Below are positions 8,803 to 17,067 of a stretch of DNA of 55,257 nucleotides, piece by piece. Source of the DNA: Marinibacterium sp. (GTDB lineage: Bacteria; Pseudomonadota; Alphaproteobacteria; Rhodobacterales; Rhodobacteraceae); the NCBI GenBank assembly GCA_025800215.1, contig JAOXSC010000206.1, positions 1 through 55,257 on the forward strand. The letters run 5' to 3'. The notes beneath the pieces were generated by a model. It had not been told where the DNA came from, did not search any database, and was given only the letters and a program-made list of their open reading frames with translations. Numbering within the stretch: position 1 is the first letter of the stretch; each line of letters opens with the position of its first letter. The translations under genes and the position numbers were made by a program.

Positions 8803-9978
8803 CTGATCCTTGACCTCACGCGCAGTGTCCGGCGCGCGGGGCGGCAGGCGACGGGCATTGACCGGGTGGAGCGCGCCTATCTCGCGCAATGTCTGGATTG
8901 GGCCGGGCCCGTCTTCGGGCTGGTGCGCACGGCTTTTGGCTATCTTCTGCTTGATCGCGCGGGGATGGAGGCCCTTCGCGGTGCGCTGCCCACACGGCGC
9001 GGGCTGCTGGCGCGTCTGGGCGCGGCTCGCTTCGGTCCGGGGGCGCAACGCGCCGAAACCCTGGCGCGCCGCCACGCCATTCTGCGAGCGCCCCACGCCC
9101 TGGCCGGGGCGCGTATTGCGCGGCGCATTCCGGCGGGGGCTGCCTATCTCAGTGTCGGGCACGGGATGCTTGATCCTGCGCTGATCGGCGCGCTGAGGGC
9201 GCGCGCGGCCATCCGGGTGGCGGCGATGGTGCATGACGTGATCCCGCTGCAGCGCCCTGGCGAACAAGCGCCCGGCCGCGCTGAGCAATTTTCCGAGAGG
9301 TTGTCCCGAGTTCGGGATAACGCAGACCTTGTCCTTTACCCGTCGGATCACAGCCGGCGCGCCGCTGAACGGATCTTTGACCAGTGGGGCGGGGCCCCGC
9401 GCGGGGCCGTGATCCCGCTGGGGATCACGATCGCCGCGCCGGATCTGGCGGGGCTGCCGGCCGGGCTGGATCTGACGCGGCCCTATTTCGTGGCGCTTGG
9501 CACGATCGAGCCGCGCAAGCGTCACGATCTGCTGCTGGATCTCTGGGATGACATGATCTGGGCGCAAGAGGCGCATGCCCCCCCGATGCTGTATATCGTC
9601 GGCCAGCGGGGCTGGCAGAACGCCGATGTGGTGCGTCGGCTGGATGCGCTGCTGCCTGATGATCCGGTGCGTGAGCTGGGGCCGTTGCCTGACGGGGCGG
9701 TCACGGCCCTGCTGTCGGGGGCACGCGCGCTGCTGCATCCAAGCGCGGCCGAAGGCTTTGGCCTGCCGCCGGTCGAAGCCGCGTGCCTGGGCGTTCCGGT
9801 GCTCTGCCAGCCCTTGGAGGTCTACGGCGAAACGCTTGGGGGGCGGGCGATCTGCATCGCGGATCGCGATGGCTGGCGCATGGCGATCGGGCGCCTGACG
9901 CAGCACCCCGATCCGCAAGAGCCCATGCCCGCGCCCGGTTGGGCGGCGCATTTCAACAGCCTGTTAAGTCGGCTCTGA
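8803..9978 (+). CDS. Family 4 (GT-B) glycosyltransferase, start codon uncertain
   Basis: GT1/GT4-type sugar transferase of about 391 residues. C-terminal donor-site marks: YFVALGTIEPRKRHDLLLDL, MLYIVGQRGW, VRELGPLPDGAVTALLSGAR and HPSAAEGFGLPPVEAACLGV (ExxxxxLP-VEA motif, the usual UDP/GDP-sugar site). The first ATG/GTG/TTG in frame is GTG 8866. The open frame upstream encodes LILDLTRSVRRAGRQATGID and runs into RVERAY; from memory this is how related Rhodobacterales enzymes begin. The only plausible initiators there are CTG 8803 (used here) or ATT 8779; an in-frame stop lies at 8743. Either initiation is non-canonical or GTG 8866 gives a slightly shortened enzyme. Confidence 0.8.
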   Translation: MILDLTRSVRRAGRQATGIDRVERAYLAQCLDWAGPVFGLVRTAFGYLLLDRAGMEALRGALPTRRGLLARLGAARFGPGAQRAETLARRHAILRAPHALAGARIARRIPAGAAYLSVGHGMLDPALIGALRARAAIRVAAMVHDVIPLQRPGEQAPGRAEQFSERLSRVRDNADLVLYPSDHSRRAAERIFDQWGGAPRGAVIPLGITIAAPDLAGLPAGLDLTRPYFVALGTIEPRKRHDLLLDLWDDMIWAQEAHAPPMLYIVGQRGWQNADVVRRLDALLPDDPVRELGPLPDGAVTALLSGARALLHPSAAEGFGLPPVEAACLGVPVLCQPLEVYGETLGGRAICIADRDGWRMAIGRLTQHPDPQEPMPAPGWAAHFNSLLSRL

Positions 9979-10014
9979 TAGCCATCCGCCCCAGACCAAG
10001 TCAGAAGGCGGAAC

Positions 10015-11004
10015 ATGGGATCCTATCGTTTGCGGTTGCGCCGCAAATCGCTTTTGTGGCGCGCACGGCGCAAGGCGGCTGAACTGGCCCCGGTGGCCAA
10101 CCGGACCGGGGCGATCCGCCCCGGCGACGTGCTGCTGTTTGCAACCATCCGGAACGAGGCGGCGCGCCTGCCCTTTTTCCTGGATTACTATCGCAAGCTT
10201 GGCGTCGATCATTTTCTGATCGTCGACAATGACAGCGATGATGGCTCGGGCGGGCTTCTGCAGGGGCAGGCCGATGTGTCGCTGTGGCGGACCGGGGCCA
10301 GCTACCGGGCGTCGCGCTATGGGGTCGACTGGCTGAACCATCTGCGCCGACGCCATGGGCATGGGCATTGGGTGCTGGGGGTCGATGCGGATGAATTGCT
10401 GGTCTATCCTCATTGCGAAACGCGCCCGATCCGGGCGCTGACCGACTGGCTGGACAGCCGGGGGCAGCGCGCCTTTGGCGCCATCCTGCTCGACATGTAT
10501 CCCAAAGGCCCCGTCGAGGATGCGACCTGTGCCCCCGGCCAGAACCCGATCGAGGCCGCGCCCTGGTTCGACAGCGGCAATTATCGCATGCAGCGCGATC
10601 CCGAGCTGGGCAATATGTGGATCCAGGGCGGTCTGCGCAGCCGGGCGTTTTTCGCCGATGATCCCTATGCCGCGCCCGCGCTCAACAAGATCCCGCTGGT
10701 CAGATGGGACCGCAGCCAGGCCTATGTCAGCTCGACCCATACGCTGCTGCCGCGCGGGCTGAACCGTGCGGGTCTTGGGGCGGGCGGTCCAAGCGGCGCG
10801 CTGCTCCATGGCAAATTCCTGTCGGGGGTCGGCGCGCGGGTCCGGGACGAGGCCGCGCGGGGCGAACATTATCGCGCCGGAGCCGAATATCGGGCCTATG
10901 CCGCCGCCCTGGGCCAAAGCCTGTGGAGCCCGTGGTCCGAGCAGTATCTCAACTGGCGGCAGCTTGAATGGCTGGGGCTGATGTCGCAGGGGGGCTGGGC
11001 GTGA
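10015..11004 (+). CDS. Glycosyltransferase family 2 (Glyco_tranf_2_4-like)
   Basis: Predicted cytosolic sugar transferase of 329 residues. The fold marks are LLFATIRNEAARLPFFLDYY (about 42-61), the GVDHFLIVDNDSDDGS nucleotide-binding loop, and WVLGVDADELLVYP with DxDE metal site near residue 122. These are characteristic of the short GT2 relatives often annotated as glycosyltransferase family 2 or DUF in exopolysaccharide clusters. The N-terminus is strongly basic (RLRLRRKSLLWRARRK). AAGGCGGA precedes the ATG. The stop overlaps the GTG of the GT14 gene (GTGA), so translation is coupled. The sugar transferred is unknown. Confidence 0.87.
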   Translation: MGSYRLRLRRKSLLWRARRKAAELAPVANRTGAIRPGDVLLFATIRNEAARLPFFLDYYRKLGVDHFLIVDNDSDDGSGGLLQGQADVSLWRTGASYRASRYGVDWLNHLRRRHGHGHWVLGVDADELLVYPHCETRPIRALTDWLDSRGQRAFGAILLDMYPKGPVEDATCAPGQNPIEAAPWFDSGNYRMQRDPELGNMWIQGGLRSRAFFADDPYAAPALNKIPLVRWDRSQAYVSSTHTLLPRGLNRAGLGAGGPSGALLHGKFLSGVGARVRDEAARGEHYRAGAEYRAYAAALGQSLWSPWSEQYLNWRQLEWLGLMSQGGWA

Positions 11005-12581
11005 CGCTGGGTGTGGTGATCCTGGCGCATGAGGCGCTGCACCGGGTCGCGCAGGTGGCACGCCACTGGGCGCGTGCCGGTGTGGCGGTGGTGGTGCATG
11101 TGGATGCGCGCGCTGATCCGGCACAGGTCGCGCGCCTGCAGGCGGCGCTCGGGCGGCAATCGCGGGTGCTGTTTGCGCCGTCGTCGCGCAGCGACTGGGG
11201 CAGCTGGGGGCTGGTGGCGGCCACGCAGGCGGCGACCTCACTGATGCTGGGCAGGTTTGCCGAAGTGCGCCATGTGGCGCTGACCTCGGGGGCGTGCCTG
11301 CCGGTCCGGCCGGTGGCCGAACTCCAGAACTTTCTGCGTGCGCATCCCGATACCGATTTTATCGAAAGCGTCGATATTGCCCAGACCCCATGGGTGCGCG
11401 ACGGGCTGGAGCAGGAACGGTTCACGCTGCATTTTCCCTTTTGCTGGCGTCGGCAGCGCGGGCGGTTCGACGCAGCAGTGGCCCTGCAGCGTCGTCTGGG
11501 CATCCGGCGCGGGATCCCGCAGGGGCTGACGCCGCATCTGGGCAGCCAGTGGTGGTGCCTGACGCGGGCCACGCTGCACGCGATCCTGACCGATCCGGAG
11601 CGGCCGGGCTTTGACGCCTATTTCCGGGGTGTCTGGCTGCCGGATGAAAGCTATTTTCAGACGCTGGCGCGTCGCCATGCGCGTCGGATCCGCAGTCAGT
11701 CGCTGTGCCATGCGCCCTTTGATCCCGATGGGCAGCCGCAGGTGTTCTATGATGATCATGCCGATGATCTGGCCGCATCGGGCGGGTTCTGGGCGCGCAA
11801 GGTGTGGCCCGGTGCTGATGGGCTCTATGCGCGGTTCCTGGGGCCGGGTTGCGACAGCCCTGCCAGACGCCCGCTGCGCCGACCTGCGGTGAGGCAGGGC
11901 GCGCGGCGCAGCCCCTATCTGGTCTTGCAGGGGGTCGAGGCGCTGTTTCCCGATCTGCGCCGCTGGCTGGCAGCATCGGGGCACTGCGCGGCGCATGGGC
12001 GGCTGTTTCACCCCGACAGGGCGATCTTTGCCGGGGATGCGCGCGGCGCGGCCGGGGCGCTGAGCGATCACGCGGCGATCCGCGATGCGGCGCCAGAGGC
12101 GTTTCTGGATGCGCTGATCCGCAACACCCGGGGCGAGACGCAGTGTTTCCTGTTCGAGCCCGGCGATCAGATCGCCATCGCCGATCACATCCGCCGTGAC
12201 CCAGCGGCCCGCGTGGTGGCCGTGACGGGGGCGTCGGCCATCGCGCCGTCGCTCTCCGGGGTCCAGGTCGACCGCCCGGCGGCGGCACGGGGGCTGGCCG
12301 GCGAACGGGCACTTCTGGCGCATTGGATGGCACCGGACCGCGCGGCGCGGGTGCAGATCTGGCGCCTGGGCGAGGTGCTGCGCCGGCCGGGTCCGGTGCT
12401 GCGGGCGATCTCGGATCACCTTGGTGCAATGCCCCCGCCGCCCGATGCTGTGGCGGCGGCCCCGGTCATCCGGGGCCTGCGGGCACTGCGCGACAGCGGC
12501 TTGGATCTGGATCTTGCGGGCGATTGGGACGGGCCGGTTGAACATGCGGATGTGGGGGCGGGCGATGTCGCGGCGCTTTGA
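11001..12581 (+). CDS. Beta-1,6-N-acetylglucosaminyltransferase-like (GT14) with extra C-terminal domain
   Basis: Core-2/I-branching type enzyme of about 526 residues. The GT14 part spans roughly residues 1-285: LGVVILAHEALHRVAQVARH, VVVHVDARAD, then ALTSGACLPVRP (the typical SGxxxP), GSQWWCLTRATLHAIL and WLPDESYFQTL. The rest (about 300-526) is a separate region with LFEPGDQIAIADHIRRD that I cannot match to a named fold; similar tails occur on Rhodobacterales GT14 proteins and may correspond to a Pfam DUF. GTG 11001 was chosen because it overlaps the preceding stop in GTGA; an upstream ATG at 10968 would overlap by 37 bases. Its 3' end overlaps the sulfotransferase by 17 bases. A role in a sulfated polysaccharide is inferred. 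Confidence 0.87.
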   Translation: MTLGVVILAHEALHRVAQVARHWARAGVAVVVHVDARADPAQVARLQAALGRQSRVLFAPSSRSDWGSWGLVAATQAATSLMLGRFAEVRHVALTSGACLPVRPVAELQNFLRAHPDTDFIESVDIAQTPWVRDGLEQERFTLHFPFCWRRQRGRFDAAVALQRRLGIRRGIPQGLTPHLGSQWWCLTRATLHAILTDPERPGFDAYFRGVWLPDESYFQTLARRHARRIRSQSLCHAPFDPDGQPQVFYDDHADDLAASGGFWARKVWPGADGLYARFLGPGCDSPARRPLRRPAVRQGARRSPYLVLQGVEALFPDLRRWLAASGHCAAHGRLFHPDRAIFAGDARGAAGALSDHAAIRDAAPEAFLDALIRNTRGETQCFLFEPGDQIAIADHIRRDPAARVVAVTGASAIAPSLSGVQVDRPAAARGLAGERALLAHWMAPDRAARVQIWRLGEVLRRPGPVLRAISDHLGAMPPPPDAVAAAPVIRGLRALRDSGLDLDLAGDWDGPVEHADVGAGDVAAL

Positions 12582-13887
12582 CAGCATCTGCATTCTGGGC
12601 ACCATGCGCAGCGGGTCGAACCTGCTGGAACGGCAGCTGGCAAGCCTGCCCGACGTGCAAGGGATGGGCGAGCTCTTTAACCCCGCCTTCATCGGTGCGC
12701 CGGCGCAGGGGTCGGTTCTGGGCATGGACCGGGCCGCGCGCGATGCCGCCCCGCTGGCCCTGCTGGATCGGGTGCGCGCGGCGCCGGGCCTGCCGGTTTT
12801 TCGCTATTTTCAGGGCCATGATCCGCGCGTCCTTGACGGCATCATACGCGATCCGCGCTGCGCCAAGCTGGTGCTGACGCGCGCCCCGCTGGACAGTTTC
12901 CTGTCGCTTGGGATCGCGCGGGCCACCGGGCAATGGATCCTGACCGACAGCGCGGATCGCAAGGCCCACAAGATCCGCTTTGATGCGGATGCCTATCACG
13001 ACTACCTCGGCGCGCGTGCGGCGTTTTATGACCGGATCGAGCACGCCTTGCAGACGGCCGGTCAGGCCGCGTTTCGCATCGGCTATACCGACCTTCAGGA
13101 CACCGATTGCCAGGACGGGCTGCTGCGCTGGCTGGGGATTGGAGGGCAGATCCGCCGGTCCACGGGGCTGCAACGTCAGAACCCCGGCGCGGCGGCTGAC
13201 AAGGTGACCAACCCCGATGCCCTGGCCGAGGTGGTCGGGATCGAGGCCGGGTTTGCCCGCGCCGGGCCCGCCGTGCGCCGATGGCCGGTGCTGGATCATG
13301 CCCGGCTGCTGATCCTGCCGCTTGCGGACCGGGCCCATGATGCGCTGGCTCAGGCTGCAGGCCCCGCCCGGCGTGGGCTGAGCCAGTCTCAGCTGCGCGA
13401 CTGGTGGCGTGCGCATCCTGACCATCGCGGCATCGCGGTGCTGCGCCACCCGGTCTGGCGCGCCTATGACGCGTTTCGGGCCGATGGCGGTCAGGCCGGG
13501 GACCGGGCGGCGTTTCTGGCGGCAATCGAACATGCGCGACAGGCCCGGTGTTATCTTGGTGCAAAAACGCTGCTGCCCGCCTGGCGGGCGCAGGGGGCGT
13601 TGCTGGCGGATATGGCGCCGGTGGCCAGCCCCGACCATATCCTGCGCGAGGAGCAATTGCCGCGCGATCTGCCCGGCCTATTGCCAGAGATACCGCCCTA
13701 TCAGGCCCCCGACCCGCCGCCGGACCTGTGGGCCATCTATGATGACAGGGTCGAACGGGCGGTCCGCGCAACCTATCGCCGCGATTATGACCGGTTCGGG
13801 ATCCGTAGCCTGGCTGAAACCTGCAGCCCCGGCCCAAGCGCCGGTCAGGCGGCTTTGACGGTGCGGGATTCGGTCAGGATCGTGTAA
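12565..13887 (+). CDS. PAPS-dependent sulfotransferase family protein, two-part
   Basis: Predicted sulfotransferase of about 440 residues. Residues 5-25 (DSICILGTMRSGSNLLERQL) form the 5'-phosphosulfate-binding loop of PAPS enzymes, followed by GMGELFNPAF. VLTRAPLDSFLSLGIARATG (about 105-124) resembles the 3'-phosphate-binding R...S motif. A second half (about 240-425) again contains sulfotransferase-like pieces, for example GIAVLRHPVWRAYDAFRADG, so the protein may hold two related domains. ATG 12565 was chosen because homology begins there; it lies inside the end of the GT14 gene. The 3' end overlaps ptsN on the other strand by 43 bases. The acceptor is unknown; an exopolysaccharide or glycan is inferred from the neighbours. 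Confidence 0.83.
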   Translation: MSRRFDSICILGTMRSGSNLLERQLASLPDVQGMGELFNPAFIGAPAQGSVLGMDRAARDAAPLALLDRVRAAPGLPVFRYFQGHDPRVLDGIIRDPRCAKLVLTRAPLDSFLSLGIARATGQWILTDSADRKAHKIRFDADAYHDYLGARAAFYDRIEHALQTAGQAAFRIGYTDLQDTDCQDGLLRWLGIGGQIRRSTGLQRQNPGAAADKVTNPDALAEVVGIEAGFARAGPAVRRWPVLDHARLLILPLADRAHDALAQAAGPARRGLSQSQLRDWWRAHPDHRGIAVLRHPVWRAYDAFRADGGQAGDRAAFLAAIEHARQARCYLGAKTLLPAWRAQGALLADMAPVASPDHILREEQLPRDLPGLLPEIPPYQAPDPPPDLWAIYDDRVERAVRATYRRDYDRFGIRSLAETCSPGPSAGQAALTVRDSVRIV

Positions 13888-14309
13888 AGCTTGCTGGCAT
13901 CAAGATTGCTGCGCAGCTTGGCGCACAGATCGGGTTCGCGCAGGGTGCGCGACACCAGTGCAAGCGCCTTGAGGTGATCGACCCCACCATCTTCGGGGGC
14001 GAAGAGCGCAAAGGCCAGGTCGACCGGCTGGCGGTCGACCGAACCGAAATCAATCGGCTTTTCAAGGGCCACAAAAACACCCAGCACGCCGTCAAGCGCG
14101 GGCATGCGGGTATGGGGCAGGGCGACGCCATGGCCCACACCGGTGGGGCCAAGGCTTTCGCGTTCCAGCAGCGCCTCGACCGTGCGGGCCGGTGTCAGCC
14201 CATAGGCGGCAAAGGCCAGCTCACCGATGTCCTGAAACAGGCGCTTCTTGCTGGATACAGCAGACAGCACCTTAACGGCCTCAGGCTTGAGGATACTGGT
14301 GAGATCCAT
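13845..14309 (-). CDS. ptsN: PTS IIA-like nitrogen regulatory protein PtsN
   Basis: EIIA-Ntr of the nitrogen phosphotransferase relay (with EI-Ntr and NPr), which regulates potassium and nitrogen responses by its phosphorylation state. The 154 residues show LFQDIGELAFAAYGLTP, LLERESLGPTGVGHGVALPH with the phosphorylated histidine in PHTR (about residue 66), and ALFAPEDGGVDHLKALALVS, all standard for PtsN. It is the last gene of the minus-strand run, 52 bases after hpf. Its 3' end lies within the convergent sulfotransferase gene. Confidence 0.95.
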   Translation of the reverse strand: MDLTSILKPEAVKVLSAVSSKKRLFQDIGELAFAAYGLTPARTVEALLERESLGPTGVGHGVALPHTRMPALDGVLGVFVALEKPIDFGSVDRQPVDLAFALFAPEDGGVDHLKALALVSRTLREPDLCAKLRSNLDASKLYTILTESRTVKAA

Positions 14310-14361
14310 CGGTGATATGCTCCATTTGCCGCCCCTGATGCGGGGCGGGCGCCTTGATCTG

Positions 14362-14925
14362 TTACGGGTCGATCCAGCCGATATTGCCGTCTTCGCGACG
14401 GTAGACCACGTTCAACCCGTTCTTTGCCTCATTCCGGAAAACCAGTACCGGTGCGCCGGCCAGTTCCATCTGCATCACGGCTTCGCCCACGGACAGGGCC
14501 GGGATTCTGGTTTCCATTTCCGCGACGATCATCGGCTGAAGGCTGTCTGGCTCGGCCTCGTCCGCCGCGTCGTCCGAGGCGAGGATATAAGAGGACGCCT
14601 GCAGGAGTTCAACCGGTTCCGCCCGGTCGCGGTGGTGGTCCTTGAGGCGGCGCTTGTAGCGGCGCAGCTGCTTTTCCATCTTGTCGGCGCACAGATCGAA
14701 CGCCGCATAGATTTCGGTTGCATGGGCTTTGGCCTGTGCCGTCAGCCCGGTCGACAGGTGAACCGTTGTTTCGCAAACGTATTCATGGGCCGATCGGGAA
14801 AACACCACATTCGCGTCGGTAGGTCGTTCCGCATATTTCTGAACGACCGAGCCAAGTTCCTGTTCCACATGGACCTGCAGTGCGGATCCGATGTCGATCT
14901 GCTTTCCGCTCACCTGGTAACGCAT
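14362..14925 (-). CDS. hpf: Ribosome hibernation promoting factor, long form
   Basis: Ribosome-binding protein that pairs 70S ribosomes into inactive 100S dimers in stationary phase. The 187 residues are typical of the long form: an N-terminal RaiA/HPF fold (MRYQVSGKQIDIGSALQVHV to about residue 105, basic with MEKQLRRYKRRLKDHHRDRA), a linker rich in D/E/A, and the C-terminal dimerisation domain (SVGEAVMQMELAGAPVLVFR, then NGLNVVYRREDGNIGWIDP). AGGAG precedes the ATG. It sits between lptB and ptsN, as in many proteobacteria, but rpoN, which usually lies in between, is absent here. Confidence 0.95.
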   Translation of the reverse strand: MRYQVSGKQIDIGSALQVHVEQELGSVVQKYAERPTDANVVFSRSAHEYVCETTVHLSTGLTAQAKAHATEIYAAFDLCADKMEKQLRRYKRRLKDHHRDRAEPVELLQASSYILASDDAADEAEPDSLQPMIVAEMETRIPALSVGEAVMQMELAGAPVLVFRNEAKNGLNVVYRREDGNIGWIDP

Positions 14926-15036
14926 TTGATCTCCTTCATATATCTCACCCGCCCACGCGGACGCAAAGGCCCGCAGAGGATTGTTGATTATCGTCGGGTG
15001 ATGGGGAATGACGCTGCCCGTGCTTGCGCGGGATCC

Positions 15037-15054
15037 GGTCTTTCAGGAAAGACC
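15037..15054. repeat. Perfect inverted repeat between hpf and lptB
   Basis: GGTCTTTC AG GAAAGACC: 8-base arms with a 2-base centre, about 112 bases upstream of the hpf start. No T-run on either strand, so it is more like an operator or an RNA-processing site than a terminator. The rest of the gap of 272 bases (14926-15197) shows no gene. Confidence 0.5.
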
Positions 15055-15197
15055 CGTGCGGCGCAGACTCGGGAACTGTGCAGTGTCATGCCCTCATTTG
15101 AGGACGACGCGCAGGCAGTGTCAATCAAAAGCCGACAGACCCGAGGACGGATCGGGCACAATTCTGCCGCAGGTTCGGGTGTAGGGATGACGTTGCG

Positions 15198-15956
15198 TCA
15201 GGAGATGCGGAAATTCTCGCCCAGATAGACGCGGCGGACGTTTTCGTTTTCGACGACCTCTTCGGGGGTGCCGGACATCAGCACCTGCCCGTCATGCAGG
15301 ATATAGGCGCGATCCACGATTTCGAGCGTTTCGCGCACATTGTGGTCGGTGATCAGCACGCCGATGCCACGGTTGCGCAGATCGGCCACCAGGTGGCGGA
15401 TGTCGCCCACCGCGATCGGGTCGACGCCCGCAAAGGGTTCGTCAAGCAGCAGGTATTTGGGCTTGGCCGCCAGGCAGCGGGCAATTTCGACGCGCCGGCG
15501 TTCGCCCCCCGACAGCGCCAGCGCGGGTGCCCGGCGCAGGTGCTCGATCGAGAAATCCGACAACAGCTCTTCGAGCCGCTCGCGGCGTGTGTGCGGGTCG
15601 CGTTCGCTGATGTCGAGCACGGCAAGGATGTTGTCTTCGACGCTGAGCCCGCGAAAGATCGACATTTCCTGCGGCAGATAGCCGATGCCAAGCCGCGCCC
15701 GGCGATACATCGGCAGCGACGTGACATCCTGCCCGTCCAGCGTGACGGTTCCGGCTTCGGGGAACACAAGGCCCGCAATGGCATAGAAACTGGTGGTCTT
15801 GCCCGATCCGTTGGGGCCCAGAAGGGCGACGACTTCGCTGCGGTCAAGCGACAGGGTCACGTCGCGGATCACCACGCGCTTGCGATAGGATTTGCGCAGC
15901 TTTTCGATGCGAAGCCCGCCCGATCCGGGCGTCACGGAAAGGGGATCCTGGGTCAT
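15198..15956 (-). CDS. lptB: LPS export ABC transporter ATP-binding protein LptB
   Basis: Cytosolic ATPase that powers extraction of LPS from the inner membrane by LptFG. The 252 residues contain Walker A GPNGSGKTTSFY (about 48-59), GIGYLPQEMSIFRGLSVEDN (the Q-loop stretch typical of LptB), ABC signature LSGGERRRVEIARCLA, Walker B YLLLDEPFAGVDPIAV and the switch histidine in LITDHNVRETL. The ATG overlaps the LptA stop by four bases. A region of 272 bases separates it from hpf. Confidence 0.96.
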   Translation of the reverse strand: MTQDPLSVTPGSGGLRIEKLRKSYRKRVVIRDVTLSLDRSEVVALLGPNGSGKTTSFYAIAGLVFPEAGTVTLDGQDVTSLPMYRRARLGIGYLPQEMSIFRGLSVEDNILAVLDISERDPHTRRERLEELLSDFSIEHLRRAPALALSGGERRRVEIARCLAAKPKYLLLDEPFAGVDPIAVGDIRHLVADLRNRGIGVLITDHNVRETLEIVDRAYILHDGQVLMSGTPEEVVENENVRRVYLGENFRIS

Positions 15957-16456
15957 TCGTCCTGGGCCGGAATAAATAGGGTTTTGACGTTGCCTTCGAC
16001 TTCGGCGGTGCCGCTATCAAGGTAGATCGTCGCAAAATCACCCGTGATCACATTGGCTGTGCGGGTCAGAAACACATTGTCGGTCAGCACCACCACGCCC
16101 GAGGCCAGCGTATAAAGCGCGTGGTCGGCTTCGGCCTTGTCGGGGCCGTTGACCATGATGACATTGCCCGTCGCCTCGATTTCGCGGATTTCGCTGGCGG
16201 CGGTGTCATAGGTGGCCAGAACCTTGTCGGCATTCAGCTTCATGGGCCCCTGGATCACCACGACATCGCCCGTAAACAGCGCGGTTCCGCCTGTCTGGTC
16301 CACATCAAGCGTCTTGGACGTGACCTCGACCGGCAGGGTGCTGTCGGTTTCGGTGCTGCCAAAGGCAATGCCGGCGGTCTGGGCACTGGCCATGCCGACG
16401 GAAAGACAGGCGGCGAAAACCATGGAAACGGATCCTACAGGCGCAATACGGGGCAC
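15953..16456 (-). CDS. lptA: LPS transport periplasmic protein LptA
   Basis: Periplasmic bridge protein that carries LPS between LptC and LptD. The 167 residues start with a signal peptide (MPRIAPVGSVSMVFAACLSV, cut probably after GMASA), then an OstA-like beta-jellyroll: VEVTSKTLDVDQTGGTALFT, GDVVVIQGPMKLNADKVLAT and TGNVIMVNGPDKAEADHALY. I kept GTG 16456, which gives a signal peptide with a positive charge; ATG 16423 is an alternative with AGGA upstream. The gene begins 3 bases after lptC ends and overlaps lptB. Confidence 0.93.
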   Translation of the reverse strand: MPRIAPVGSVSMVFAACLSVGMASAQTAGIAFGSTETDSTLPVEVTSKTLDVDQTGGTALFTGDVVVIQGPMKLNADKVLATYDTAASEIREIEATGNVIMVNGPDKAEADHALYTLASGVVVLTDNVFLTRTANVITGDFATIYLDSGTAEVEGNVKTLFIPAQDE

Positions 16457-16459
16457 GGT

Positions 16460-17059
16460 CTATCTTTCGTTGTGTTTGGGGTCGTATATCAGGTGAACCC
16501 CGTCATTGAAAAACAAATGAATGTTGTCGGTTTCAGGGTCCGAGGTAATTTCCATCCGCCCTGCCGTCAATTCTCCGATCGGGCCGGTGCCGTCGACGCG
16601 GCCTGGCGCGGTGGCTTCGATCCGGTCCATGGCACTGTGCAGCAGCGCGGTTTCCATCCGATACCCCAACGTGCTTTCGATCACCACATTGCCGATGAAA
16701 CTGGCGCGCTGGTCCTGAAGGTCAAAGCTGCCATCATCCGACACCAGCGTGATTTCGCTGTTGTCCTTGAGGATCATCCGCCCCGACAGGGTTTCGGCGC
16801 TGGCCGGGCCCCCGTCGATGCCGGGCGATGATGTTTCTGCGGTGACCATGATCTCTTCGCCCTTACGGGTCACCCCGGCATAGACCGGGGCGGTGATAGT
16901 CTGTTCGCGGGTGCGGTCGGTGATTTCGCTTTCGGCAAAGGGGATGTCGGGCGTGGTTTCGACCCCGCGCGCCAGCAGGAACAGCGATGACAGCAGCCCA
17001 AGTGCTGCCAGCGGCAGGGCCACCCGCAAAAAGCTGACAAAGCGCGAATAGCCGTCCAT
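16460..17059 (-). CDS. lptC: LPS export protein LptC
   Basis: Inner-membrane anchored protein that receives LPS from LptBFG and hands it to LptA. The 199 residues begin with a single membrane segment (YSRFVSFLRVALPLAALGLL, then SSLFLLARG), followed by a periplasmic OstA-like region (GGPASAETLSGRMILKDNSE; LIYDPKHNER at the end). The assignment rests on the topology, weak LptC-type sequence and position directly between kdsD and lptA, which is the standard order. It starts 8 bases after the kdsD stop. Confidence 0.92.
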   Translation of the reverse strand: MDGYSRFVSFLRVALPLAALGLLSSLFLLARGVETTPDIPFAESEITDRTREQTITAPVYAGVTRKGEEIMVTAETSSPGIDGGPASAETLSGRMILKDNSEITLVSDDGSFDLQDQRASFIGNVVIESTLGYRMETALLHSAMDRIEATAPGRVDGTGPIGELTAGRMEITSDPETDNIHLFFNDGVHLIYDPKHNER

Positions 17060-17067
17060 GCCCGGAC

